Below are positions 45,820-58,074 of a stretch of 64,000 bases of DNA, piece by piece. Numbering within the stretch: the stretch's first letter is position 1; every line of letters starts with the position of its first letter. The notes beneath the pieces were generated by a model, which saw nothing but the letters and a program-made list of their open reading frames with translations, did no database searches and was not told the origin of the DNA. Both the position numbers and the translations under genes were made by a program. Source of the stretch: Xiphydria camelus (lineage: Eukaryota > Arthropoda > Insecta > Hymenoptera > Xiphydriidae). The DNA lies in the NCBI GenBank assembly GCA_963678675.1, contig OY783199.1, positions 21,948,909 to 22,012,908 on the forward strand, given 5' to 3'.

Positions 45820-46600
45820 GAAGGTCATGGTCAAGGTCAAATCCAATATCACCATTGCACAGCCACGGAAAAATCCTAAACCCTACTATCAAAAAGAATT
45901 TTTATAGGGCCCATAGCTTTCATGGTACGAAGCCGAACTGTAGTTGACCTCAATTTAACCTCCGCTGACCATAAAGGTCATTTTAAAAAAATTTTCAAGC
46001 ACAAATTTGAATGTGAAATTTCTCGCTCTTTTCATTACCGGTATCAAAAATAGGGGTTCGTGTATAAAAAAATCAATTTGACTTTGATATGACCTTGAAG
46101 GTCATGGTCAAGGTTAAATCTAATACAACCGTTGGGTAGCCAGGGAAAAATCCTAAAAGTTTTGTATTAAACATTTTTCTCTAAAACGATTTCCCACTGA
46201 GATAATCAGCCCTACCGGGACTTTTTGAATACCCTGTATAAGATTTACTAACTCAGAAACCTTCGCGGGCATGCGTCCAACCATTCTCCAAAGTTTCATC
46301 GCAATCGGATGAACGGTTTAGGAAGGCATAAGAGACATACAGACAAACAGACCTTGAATGTCATTGTCAAAGTCAAATCCAATATAACCATTGGGTAGCC
46401 ATGAAAATATCCTAAAAGTTTTATATAAAACATTTTTCTCTAAAATGATTTCCCGCTGAGATAATCAGCCGTACCGGGACTTTTTGAACACCCTGTATAA
46501 GATTTACTAACTCAGAAACCATAGCGGCATGCGTCCAACCATTCCCCAAAGTTTCATCGTAATCGGATGAACGGTTTAGGAAAGCATAAGAGACATCAAG
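45820..46600 (+). repeat. Three diverged tandem units rich in AAGGTCA/CAAGGTCAAA
   Basis: GGTCATGGTCAAGGTCAAATCCAATAT...GGTAGCCA-GG starts at about 45823, 46096 and 46355. The last two units, about 258 bp each, are roughly 90% alike and include CAAAGTTTCATCG-AATCGGATGAACGGTTTAGG, a phrase common in insect Helitron interiors. Confidence 0.7.
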
Positions 46601-46668
46601 AGACACGGTAGTGTCTCGCGGCATGTTCATTCAAGTCGTCAGAACGATGCCGCGAGCACCCGTGTATC
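46601..46668. repeat. Short palindrome
   Basis: GACACGG...CTCGCGGCAT pairs with ATGCCGCGAG...CCGTGT. Confidence 0.65.
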
Positions 46669-47180
46669 TTTACAGGAAAAATGTCTGCCCCCCCTTCACC
46701 CCTCAATTTTAACATCGAATTTTCTCAATAAATATACGGTTATAACCAAAACTATGCTTAGTTACGCCATATAAATCGACTATTCTCTATCGATAGAGAC
46801 CAGAGTAAATGTTGTAAGTTACATATTAACAGATATTTTTCCTTAGCAACGCGAAGCCACGCCCCTCGCGCCTCGAAAGTCGAGAATCCGATTTCTCGGG
46901 CGATATATTGTATATATGTCAAAATCTCACAAAAATTCGGCCTGTCTTCGGCGATATTCGGCCATGGTCGGAAATGTTTACACAGATGCGGCCACACGCA
47001 TACGCCATCAAAAATGTATGTGAGAGTGCGTGAGAGAATATATTCCTTGAATGTTTAGTTGTTTTTCAAAATTAATAAAATATTTCCATTTTCGCGAAAC
47101 GATTTCCCTCGCATTTTTTCGATCCTCGGACGCGCTTGTTAATAAAAAGTAAAAATTCAGTGTAATCGGAGTAGTGAATC
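46669..47180. other. Unique sequence, no gene
   Basis: No supported coding region. The frames at 46758-46997 and nearby are short and featureless. Confidence 0.35.
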
Positions 47181-48794
47181 TCAATAGTGGTGAATGTGAC
47201 AGACGCTCTGACAGCTAGCTATCATCAAATCGTTTGGATTTTTTTTTAATAATCAAGATAGTGCACGGAAGCAGTGTCATTTTTCTCTGGTTGCTGGTGC
47301 ATGAAGAGCAGGAAAGGAGACATCTGTATCTCGGAAGAAGTGGCATCAGATAAGTTACTTCCTAACTGACTGTCTTAACCTCATTTTCATCCCTTATACA
47401 GAACAAATATCTTTGTGGTTATTCTATTTTTTGTTTTCAGCGCCATACGAGATCGGGACGGATTGATGGAAATTTGATTTTTCTTCGCAGTCAAAAATCA
47501 ACCTAGGTAGAAAAGAATTCTCTAGAATTGCGGTACAATGCCACGGTATGAATATCAGGTTCAACCGACATGACATGCTTCGACTAGGTCTGTATCAACT
47601 TTAGCGGTATATTGGGGGCACTGCACTAATCCTGTGGCACATTTTTCTATCTGAGAAAGCATATTATTATGGTAGTACAGCTGTACAGCGTTCCGATAAT
47701 ATACCGTCTTCCCGTACTGATAGTATACATGCATTTTACCTCCAATATGCCGGAATTAAAAATCTCTAGAACTCTCTGCGGTACAATGCCACGGTAGGAA
47801 TATCAGGTTCTACCGACATGACATGCTTCGACAAGGTCTGTATCAACTTTAGCGGTATATTGGGGGCACTGCACTAATCCTGTGGCACATTTTTCTATCT
47901 GGGAAAGCATATTATTATGGTAGTACAGCTGTACAGCGTTCCGATAATATATAATTGGAACTTTTGATAATACAAAAGGGGGAATATATCGATAAAGAAA
48001 AGATAATAAAATAATTACTTCATTATTTTAATCCAATTCTATCGTATCTCCTACTTTTCTACCACGGCTTTCCCAGATAGAAAAATGTGCCACAGGATTA
48101 GTGCAGTGCCCCCAATATACCGCTAAAGTTGATACAGACCTTGTTGAAGCATGTCATGTCGGTAGAACCTGATATTCCTACCGTGGCATTGTACCGCAGA
48201 GAGTTCTAGAGATTTTTAATTCCGGCATATTGGAGGTAAAATGCATGTATACTATCAGTACGGGAAGACGGTATATTATCGGAACGCTGTACAGCTGTAC
48301 TACCATAATAATATGCTTTCCCAGATAGAAAAATGTGCCACAAGATTAGTGCAGTGCCCCCAATATACCGCTAAAGTTGATACAGACCTAGTCGAAGCAT
48401 GTCATGTCGGTAGAACCTGATATTCATACCGTGGCATTGTACCGCAATTCTAGAGATTTCTTTTCTACCTAGGTTGATTTTTGACTGCGAAGAAAAATCA
48501 AATTTCCATCAATCCGTCCCGTTCTCGTATGGCGCTGAAAACAAAAAATAGAATAACCACAAAGATATTTGTTCTGTATAAGGGATGAAAATGAGGTTAA
48601 GACAGTCAGTTAGGAAGTAACTTATCTGATGCCACTTCTTCCGAGATACAGATGTCTCCTTTCCTGCTCTTCATGCACCAGCAACCAGAGAAAAATGACA
48701 CTGCTTCCGTGCACTGTCTTGATTATTAAAAAAAAATCCGAACGATTTGATCATAGCTAGCTGTTAGAGCGTCTGTCACATTCACCACTATTGA
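47181..48794. mobile_element. Giant near-perfect palindrome, 728-bp arms
   Basis: The arms 47181-47908 and 48067-48794 have exactly equal length and differ at only about a dozen positions, separated by a 158-bp spacer. The arm starts TCAATAGTGGTGAATGTGAC. Within each arm a 176-bp block (GCGGTACAATGCCACGGTA to CGTTCCGATAATATA) occurs twice with a 249-bp offset, though the inner copy is cut short in the right arm. No terminal target duplication is obvious and no protein is encoded. It is either a young foldback element or an inverted duplication kept alike by gene conversion. Confidence 0.92.
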
Positions 48795-48817
48795 TATGAC
48801 CGATGTTTTTCGGACTG

Positions 48818-48966
48818 AAACGTCTATTTGGTTCGTGTCCCTGCTATTTGGTTCAAATCTCTGCTATTTGGTTCGAGTACCGGCTGTCGGTATTGTCACC
48901 GAATTTTAGGGAACCATCTTGGAATTTTAGGGAACCATATTGGAATTTTAGGGAACCATTTTGGAT
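48818..48966 (+). repeat. Two short tandem arrays
   Basis: CTATTTGG-TTCG with a period of about 21-25 bp occurs three times at 48833-48880, and a 22-bp unit GAATTTTAGGGAACCAT-TTG three times at 48901-48966. Confidence 0.88.
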
Positions 48967-48971
48967 CCGAT

Positions 48972-49097
48972 GGCGCCAACCGATATGCAATGTGCTACGC
49001 TGGCGTGTATTGAAAGGGACAGTTGTATGTAACAACATACATACAGGGTCAGTTGCACTATACACGCCAGCAAATGGGTTGCATATCGCTCGGCGCT
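48972..49097. mobile_element. MITE with GGCGC-AACCGATATGC ends
   Basis: GGCGCCAACCGATATGCAA and its inverse (49080-49096). The inner pairs are GCTGGCGTGTA/TACACGCCAGC and CAGTTG. Confidence 0.8.
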
Positions 49098-49340
49098 TAG
49101 GAGATACCGATGATTCCTGTACCTTAAGTCATCTTTTTACGGACAGGACATGAGCTAGATCCTCTTCGGTTGCACCTGTACGAGATGACATGTCAGAAAA
49201 TCGTGAGTCTTCATGAAAATCTTCTAACCTACTCGTTCTGCAATAATACACTTAGTAATAAAAAGCTATTCTCCTACATGTACGTATTCTCCTCATGAAT
49301 AAATTCCAAAAAGTAGTGAAATCCCCCCACAAAAACAGAT
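49098..49340. other. Unique sequence, no gene
   Basis: No feature recognised. Confidence 0.3.
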
Positions 49341-49649
49341 TCTCTGTAAAAAAAGGCGGCATGTTCATTCAGTGCCAACAAAAATTGATACGCAAAATAC
49401 TCGCCAAAAAAGATTTGAAATCAATTAAGATCGCCATGTTCAAGAGTTATATATAAAAAGTAAAAGGCATCATTTGAAAGGGAAATTATTGTAAATCAAG
49501 TGACTACAAAATTCGACTAAAAAAATTTATAAAAAAATTTTAATAAAAAAGAACTTGCCGCGTTTTTTCCCTTCAAAATAAATAATTCAGACACAGAATT
49601 ATACTCGATGTTTATGCACTTATGATTTTAAATAAATTCATACACTTAT
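49341..49649 (+). mobile_element. Half copy of MITE family 1
   Basis: It matches the left arm of the element at 325-843 at about 95% (TCTCTGTAAAAAAAGGCGGC, TTGAAATCAATTAAGATCGC) and stops after the loop. The loop is in the opposite orientation to that in the complete copy. Confidence 0.85.
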
Positions 49650-49777
49650 ATGATACCACCAGTATACCGAATGTCGTACGAGAAACCGATCAGGCGGGGG
49701 CCTTCTGAATTTCTCTGAATTTGACTTCGGCAGTGCAATTTATGAATCACTAACACCGTCCAAGCACTACCAATTAT

Positions 49778-51152
<1,375 letters not shown>

Positions 51153-51959
51153 TTAGCTTTTTTGAGTGTGGGGCTTTTCAGCGTGGGGTTTTTCAATGTG
51201 GGGTTTTTCAGCGTGGGGTTTTTCAGCATGAGGTTTTTCAGTGTGGGGTTTTTGAGTGTGGGGATTTTGAGCATCAACACCGTATATCTTCTTGAGATAC
51301 GCGTAGTATTCTTCAGGACGATTCTCCAGGTACCATTTCCTCGCCTTAAGGAAAACTTCTTTCTGGCGATGGGTGCACCTTGCGCAATTCGTTTTTATCA
51401 CTTCGGGACCATATTCTGAAATGGAAAAGACAACTTATAGAAGCAAGAACTATTCCAAATAGATTACCAAAAGCTTTCGTGAGTCGGAAAGGAAACATTT
51501 ATTTTAGAGGCCAGCAAGAAAACGTATCAACCTCAAAACGAAAATGAAAATGTTCTCGATCACATCAAAAATAAAATTGGATTAAAGAGAGATATATTTA
51601 CTGTCACAAAAACAATTTTTACGAATTTAAAACCATAAAAAAAGTGTACTCGATGAAAATACTTTCTTATTAGATGCAAAGGAATCTTACAGTTGGTTCT
51701 TATTCGAGTAAATCATATTTCAGAGTGCATACGTACTTTTATAGGAAGCAGCGAAGCCCGACGTGCATGGACCGTCACCGAGTACGCAATGGTAAGTTTC
51801 GTCTCTCAAACCATCGTTCTTCAAATAAGCGTTAATGTTGACGTATCCGTAAATGGTAGGGTAATACGGCTTCCCCGGAGGTGGTCTTCCAGCTTGTTTA
51901 CTCGCGACTATGGCCAGTAGAGCCATAATCATCACTAGTGCGAAACTACCACGAACCAT
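51153..51959 (-). CDS. Chemosensory protein (OS-D/A10 family), gene C, with PHxEK repeat tail
   Basis: Exon 1 is 51959-51737 and exon 2 is 51415-51153, joined in phase 1 (AAA-A|GTACGT to TTTCAG|AA), giving 161 residues; the usual length is about 110-130. A signal peptide (MVRGSFALVMIMALLAIVAS) is followed by a short proline-rich insert (AGRPPPGKP), then YVNINAYL, CVLGDGPC and KTNCARC, so the cysteines are CX6CX19CX2C. RKWYLENRPEEYYAYLKKIY is the conserved C-terminal helix region. The last 33 or so residues are seven near-identical pentapeptides of the form PH(T/A/I)(E/Q)K, which are not part of the normal fold. The tail could be a flexible, histidine-bearing charged extension; its function is unknown. 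The intron is only 321 bp, against 2.9 and 4.8 kb in A and B. The start matches A and B in context. A duplicated but broken copy lies 3.6 kb upstream. Confidence 0.92.
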
Positions 51960-52691
51960 TTTTATTCCTCCTTGCGTTGCTCACTTTGGCAGACAAGAAG
52001 AACTGTGGTGGATCCGAGACCTGTATCCGTATTTATAGGAGAAGAGTTCCCACTTCGATAGCTATTTACGTAGTTCACATTTTGACGTACGATTATCCAC
52101 CAGGTATTTGTATTATTTGTTGAACAGACAACATCAAATTTAAATTAACATCTATTGGAAAATTTAACCGGTCACTATCCACACTACATACTTACGCATA
52201 ATGCGCCTATGTTTGGTGTTGTACAGCTGTAGAACGTATATAAATATAACAAGTCATGAAACGATATAATCGATCGATACCAGATGAAAGCACGTATATT
52301 TTCACTGTCATTGAGAAACGTCATAACTCGTTGCTATTCGAGGAAATATCGTTAGTCGTTGTCGTCGATGTAACTTACGACTTTTCTTTGCGTAACAACG
52401 AGTTACGATGTCTTATAATAATAGTGAAAAAATGCGTACTTTTTTCTGAAAGCCTGACACGATTGGAGTAAAGTCTTATCCAAGTACAGCGACGCTTTTA
52501 GCAAAATGCTTATGCGCGTACATCAGTTGCCAACGGTTTGTGACTACTCTACGAACAAAGCTATTATAAGGATCGTTATTCTTGGTCTCCGAGTGTGGTA
52601 ACCTCGTCCACCTCGTCCATATTTATTCATTTATCGACGCGGTTTTCAATGAACGAAGTGTAGTGATACGCATAACTATCCATAATGGCAG
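51859..52691 (-). repeat. Segmental duplication, copy 1 (CSP C 5' half and upstream)
   Basis: From TACGGCTTCCCCGGAGGTGG in exon 1 to CATAATGGCA about 830 bp away, the sequence matches 55472-57226 at over 90%, apart from a MITE in the second copy. It ends where the palindrome at 52700 begins. Confidence 0.88.
51960..52260 (-). promoter_or_regulatory. Conserved promoter block of CSP gene C
   Basis: On the - strand, TATAAATAC is at 52037-52029 and CCACAGTTCTTC starts about 30 bp downstream (around 52008). Further upstream, TTCTACAGCTGTA (about 52235) and GTGACCGGTTAAATTTT match the blocks in front of genes A and B. The same block, almost unchanged, precedes D. Confidence 0.75.
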
Positions 52692-52699
52692 CCAAATAA

Positions 52700-53552
52700 A
52701 TATGGTTACATATAATAAACGTATAAAAATGGTTGAAACGAGTGGTTTAAAAAACGTTAATAACTGGTATAGGATTAACGTACATTATTTGTGCAAATGT
52801 TCGCCCCATCAACTATTTTTTCAACGTTTAAATTATTCCATTTACGAAACCTATAGAGAAAACGGATAAAATACATTACGTAAAACAAGTATATGTCATA
52901 CCAATTTTAAACCGTTTTATATACGTAGGTATAATTTAAACGTTAATAAATTAGTTGACGGGGCGGACATTTGCCTATAGAATATACGTTAATCCTGTAC
53001 CGCTTATTGACGTATTTTAGACCAGTCGATTAAACTGTACGTCTATTATACATATCTTTATACATTTATAAAACGATTTAGAAACGTATAAAAATACATA
53101 TAATAGATGTATAGTTTACATTAGTTACATTAAACTATACGTCTATTATACGTATTTTATACGTTTCCAAATCGTTTTATAAACGTATAAAAATATGTAT
53201 AATAGACGTACAGTTTAATCGACTGGTATAGAATACGTCAATGAGCGGTATAGGATTATCGTATATTCTACAGGCAAATGTCCATTCCATCAACTAATTT
53301 ACTAATGTCTAAATTATACCTATAAGTATAGGTATAAAACGGTTTAAAATTGGTATGACATACATTTCTTTTACTTAACGTATTTTATTCGTATTCTATA
53401 TACGTTTTTAAATGGTATAATTTAAATGTTGAAGAATTTGTTGATGGGGCAGACTTTGCCCAAAGAATATGCGTTAATCCTATACCAGTTATTGACGTTT
53501 TTTAAACCACCTGTTTCAACCATTTTTATACGTTCATTATACGTAATCATGT
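52700..53552. mobile_element. 850-bp AT-rich palindrome
   Basis: Arms meet near 53125. Paired blocks include AACGTATAAAAATGGTTGAAA, CGTTAATAACTGGTATAGGATTA, CCCCATCAAC and TAAACTATACGTCTATTATA. Sub-blocks such as GTATAGGATTAACGTA-ATT occur twice in each arm, so the arms are themselves duplicated. Confidence 0.8.
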
Positions 53553-53810
53553 CTATTGGGATAGAATATGCATCAATCCTACACCGTTTATTGACGTTTT
53601 TATACCTATGGGTTAAACTACTTTTATGCATCTACCATACATACTTATGTACATACGTATATAAAACTGATTAAAATCGTTGTTTAATATACGTTTGTTT
53701 TAATTGATGTAGCTTAGCCATATTCTATATTCATTTGTGATTAAATAATGTTTATTTACGTATTAATTTAGACGTGAATAAATTAGTTGATCGAGTGGAG
53801 GGGAATAATA
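53553..53810. repeat. Extra partial unit of the same AT-rich repeat
   Basis: AGAATATGCATCAATCCTACACCG-TTATTGACG repeats the AAGAATATGCGTTAATCCTATACCAG-TATTGACG block of the right arm. The remainder is AT-rich without features. Confidence 0.55.
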
Positions 53811-54798
53811 TATGGGGCATTCCATGTGAACATTTAGTAGTAGAAACTTTTGGGTCTCCAATTTAGTTGTTGATTTTTTTTCAAGTATCTTTAATCAATA
53901 TAAAAACTGGCCTAAATTTTCAGAACGATTCCACGAGTCGTTCAGCTGTTATTAATTTTTCTCATTTTTTTTTCTTTCATTGCGATTTACGGCTTAAATT
54001 AACACAACATGAAAAAATGACCCAAATGAAAAATTTGTATTCTTTTGTGAAAATTTCGAAAAAAATTTCTAATTTTTTTATATTGCATTTTTACTTGAAA
54101 ACTGAAACAAAAAATGTATCTCAAAACCGACATTTTTAATTTTCATGATTTTTTTACACTAAATTTCTACATCTTTTACCGTAATTTTGAGAGCACTTAG
54201 AAAGCGGGGCCTCCCATAGAAATGTTGTAATGAATTTTTTAGTGTTTTGAAAGAGTTGGGATGGGGCAAAATGTATCTAAATTAGAGCGGCAGTGAATCT
54301 GTTAAGATTGTAAAATAAAATTTTACAATAAAAAAAATTGTAAATTTCTCTTTCAAATCACTAAAAAATTCATTACAAAATTTCTATGGGAGGCCCCACT
54401 TTCTAAGTGCTCTCAAAATTACCATAAAAGATATAGAAATTTAGTGTAAAAAAAACATGAAAATTAAAAATGTCGGTTTTGAGATACATTTTTTGTTTCC
54501 ATTTTCAAAGAAAAACGCAATATAAAAAAATTAGAAATTTTTTTCGAAATTCTCACAAAAAAATACAAATTTTTCATTTGGGTAATTTCTTTCATATTGT
54601 GTTAATTTAAGCCGTAAATCGCGATGAAAGAAAAAAAATGAGAAATATAAAAATTAATAACAGCTGAACAACTTATGGAATCGTTCTGAAAATGTAGGCC
54701 AGTTTTTATATTGATTAAAGATACTTGAAAAAAAATCAACAACTAAATCTGAGACCCAAAAGTTTCTACTACTGAAAGTTGACATGGAATGCCCCATA
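53811..54798. mobile_element. 988-bp palindrome with TATGGGGCATTCCATGT ends
   Basis: Outer ends TATGGGGCATTCCATGT and its inverse. Pairing continues with GTAGTAGAAACTTTTGGGTCTC, CTTAAATTAACACAA, TGTATCTCAAAACCGACATTTT and GAGAGCACTTAGAAAG to a centre near 54304. The terminal phrase is shared with elements in both CSP introns. No coding region. Confidence 0.88.
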
Positions 54799-55457
54799 CT
54801 TATATACAGTGTGTCTCCTGTGTTAATTATCGTTATATTTTAGAAAATGTAGTCGAAAATGTTCTCCTATTTGTCGCGAAATTCAAAATTCTTTAAAATA
54901 AACAATTTTAAAAAGTGCTCTTTCCACCACTTCTTGAAAAGGTGCTACCATAATTCTTTTTTTATAAACGCGTCTTCGCATCATTATTATTCTCAAATTT
55001 TTTCAGATTTTTTGATTTGGTGGCACGTGCCAAAAAAAAAATACAAACAATCCTTATGGGAACTGGGTCCCGGTGGATTTGGCTGGGCTTCACATATGTT
55101 GTAGATCTTGATGTTCTGTTCAAAAGTTATCCGTGCCGCAACAACGGAAAATGGGCAGATTTTGAATTTTGAGACCTTAAAGGTCATACTTTTTGCTTTC
55201 CGTAATACGGTCTTTTGGATCGAAATAATCATGTAAAGTCAGGTTTTCTGTGAATTTTGCTAAAAATCATGTACTTTTGTAGTTGGTGAGCTACCGATTC
55301 AGGTATCACCGGTCAGACAAAAAATAAGCAGTTCTGGGGGGGGGGAGACTTTAAAGTTACCGCTTTTTACTCGAAACCATACGCTCTTCTTCAGCCAATT
55401 CAAGCACGCATTCAAGATCATGTGCGGTCTTGTGAGCACGTGTTTGCCTCCGTATAC
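54799..55457. other. Transposon-like sequence, no gene
   Basis: There is an AT-rich left half, a G-run at about 55337-55347 and no boundaries. It fills the place where exon 2 of the D copy would be expected. Confidence 0.35.
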
Positions 55458-55574
55458 TTATGCACGAGTGTTAGGGAAATACGGCTTCCCCGGAGGTGGT
55501 CTTCGAGCTTGTTCACTGGCGACTAGGGCCAGTAGAGCCATAATCATCACTAGTGCGAAACTACCACGAACCAT
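55458..55574 (-). pseudogene. Truncated chemosensory protein copy D
   Basis: The ATG at 55574 opens a 38-codon frame: a signal peptide as in gene C (MVRGSFALVMIMALLALVAS), the proline-rich insert RRPPPGKP, then YFPNTRA and a stop at 55458. Homology to C ends just after the proline-rich part (about 55472). All four cysteines, the exon 1 donor and exon 2 are gone. The TATA box (55652-55644) and start-site motif are kept, so it may still be transcribed. The coding part shows only a few substitutions from C, which suggests a recent duplication. Confidence 0.85.
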
Positions 55575-57226
55575 TTTTATTCCTCCTTTCGTTGCTCACT
55601 TCGGCAGACAAGAAGAATTGTGGTGGATCCGAGACCTGTATCCGTATTTATAAAAGAAGAGTTCCCTCTTCGACAGCTATTTACGTAGTTCACATTTTGC
55701 TGTACGATTATCCACCTGGTATTTGTATTAATAATCGTGAATAGACAACATCAAATTTAAATTCACATCTATTTGAAAATTTAACCGGTCACTATCCACA
55801 CTACCTATATACTTATGCATAATGAGCCTATATTTGGCGTCGGTACAGCTGTAGAACGTATGCAAATATAACAAATGAAACGGTATAATCGATCGATACC
55901 AGATGAAAGCGTGTATTTTTTTAATGTCATTGAAAAACGTCATAACTCGTTGCTATGCGAGGAAATATCGTTAGTCTTTGTTGTCATCGATGTAACTTAC
56001 GACTTTTCCTTGCATAACAACGAGTTACGATGTTTTATAATAATAGTGAAAAATACGTACTTTTTTCTGGAAGCCTGAAGGTCGGGACACACATTATCGG
56101 GAGGTGCCAGGGCCAGAACACGGCCGTCATTCGGCCCTGGCACGGCACGTTAAAGGGTGAGACATACATTACCGGGCCGTGCCAGGGTCGAACACGGCCG
56201 AAGAGGAAGAAATGGTTAGGACCCTTGCACGGCGCGTGCATCTAGGAACCACACATGTCCGTCAGTCGTCAGTTGCCTTGGAAACTGCTAGGTTGATTGC
56301 ACTAAAACACGTAAATTACGGAAACAAGAGAAGCGCGGCCGGATCGTCACCGTGAAAAAGTAAAGGTCGGGACATACATTACCGGGCCGTGCCAGGGCCG
56401 AGGTACGGCCGTCATTCGGCCCTGGCACAGCACGTTAAAGGGTGAGACATACATTACCGGGCCGTGCCAGGGTCGAACACGGCCGAAGAGGAAGAAATGG
56501 TCAGAACCCTTGCACGGCGCGTGTATCTAGGAACCACACATGTCCGTCAGTCGTCAGTTGTCTTGGAAACTGCTACGTTGCTAGGCGCTAAAACACGCAA
56601 ATTACGGAAACACGAGAAGCGAGGCCGGACCGTCACCGTGAAAAAGTAAAACTGAACTAACTGGCCCGGTCCGGTGACGGTCCGTTTACGACGCCCGGTC
56701 ACGGCCCGGTAAAGTGAGAACAAAAGCATTTGATTCTATTGGACAGATCGACCGCCGGACGGCGGACGATACTCGGCCGTGCTACGGCCCTGGCACGGCC
56801 CGGTAATGTATGTCCCGACCTTAAAAGTGAACTAACTGACCCGGCCCGGTGACGGTCCGTTGGTGACGCCCGGTCATGGTTCGGTAAAGTGAGAACAAAA
56901 GCATTTGATTCTATTGGACAGATCATCCGCCGGACGACGGACGATACTCGGCCGTGCTGCGGCCCTGGCACGGCCCATTAATGTATGTCCCGACCTTAAT
57001 ACAATTGGAGTGAAGTTATCCGAGTACAGCAACACTTTTAACAAAATGCGCATGCGTACATCAGTTGCCAACGGTTTGTGACTGCTCTGCGAACAAAGCT
57101 ATTATGAGGATCGCTATGCTTGGTCTCCGAGTGTGGTATCCTCGTCCACCTCGTCCATATTTATTCTTTTATCGACGCGGTTATCAAGGAACGAAGTGTA
57201 GTGATACGCATAACTATCCATAATGG
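55472..57226 (-). repeat. Segmental duplication, copy 2
   Basis: It matches 51859-52691 in the same orientation. The match is split by the MITE at 56078-56997 and resumes as ACAATTGGAGT-AAG up to CATAATGGCA. Confidence 0.88.
56078..56997. mobile_element. 920-bp MITE with AAGGTCGGGACA ends and duplicated arms
   Basis: AAGGTCGGGACA-ACATTA-CGGG and its inverse (CATTAATGTATGTCCCGACCTT region). The left arm is present twice in tandem (starting 56078 and about 56364), as is the right arm (boundary at about 56822). Internal words such as CCGGGCCGTGCCAGGG recur. It is absent from the matching point near 52457 in the other duplication copy, which confirms insertion after duplication. Confidence 0.9.
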
Positions 57227-57445
57227 CAATAACCTTGAAAGCCTAAAAGTTTTGGTGTAAAGTTTATTTAATTTCCGAGAATTTTAATTCGTTTTACAGG
57301 TACAATAACTGTATGTGAAACATATGCGTATGAAACGCGCATTGCCATACCGTTACACAATGCACTGACAACGTTCTGGAAAAGCACGCTTCATAAAGCT
57401 TCTTTGCTGCCTATTTATTGACATGACGTTTCTCGCTACTCTGTA
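57227..57445. other. Unique sequence, no gene
   Basis: No feature recognised. Confidence 0.3.
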
Positions 57446-57449
57446 TTAA

Positions 57450-58074
57450 CACGTTCGTCGCCCAGCGCGATTCGGTTGAGTTTCTCGCAGGGCCCAAATC
57501 TGACTGTCGCACTACCTATGGGCGGAAACGCGGCGAATCTGTTCCAAAGTCGAAAAGTTAACGGACTGATCTGAATTCAGGTACCCGGGGTTTTTTGAGA
57601 TCGATGATTACGACCCGACCCGACCCGAGGCCAGAATTGCAAAATTCGTAGATGGCGCCACAATACGGCGCATGCGCGGATCAAATCTCGACGCAAAGTT
57701 GAGTAATTGCCCTGAATTCGGGTACCCATTGGTTTTCGGGGTCGCTGATTACGAACCCGAGGCCAGAATTGCAAAATTCGTAGATAGTGCCACAATACGG
57801 CGCATGCGCGGATCAAGTCTCGACGTAAAATTGAGTAATTGAACTGAATTCGGACACCCGGGGTTTTCGAGGTCGCTGATTACGAATCCGAGGCCAGAAT
57901 TGCAAAATTCGTAGATAGCGCCGCAATACAGCGCATGCGCGGATCAAATCTCGACGTAAAATTGAGTAATTGCTCTGAATTTGAGTACCCGGGGGGTTTT
58001 GGGGTCGCGCTATGATTTATAGGAAATGATTTTTTGGCCAAAATTCTAAAGAAGATTTTTAAAAATATATAAGC
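57450..58074 (+). repeat. TTAA-bounded repeat with three CGCATGCGC tandem units
   Basis: TTAA at 57446-57449 precedes CACGTTCGTCGCCC, the inverse of the end at 44516. Units of about 135-145 bp begin near 57580, 57725 and 57860. Each holds GAGGCCAGAATTGCAAAATTCGTAG, CGGCGCATGCGCGGATCAA and GAGTAATTG...GAATT. Confidence 0.82.

Noticed and set aside
57575..57995. CRISPR-like spacing of repeats
   Set aside because: Units are continuous diverged tandem repeats in an insect genome, without distinct spacers or cas genes.
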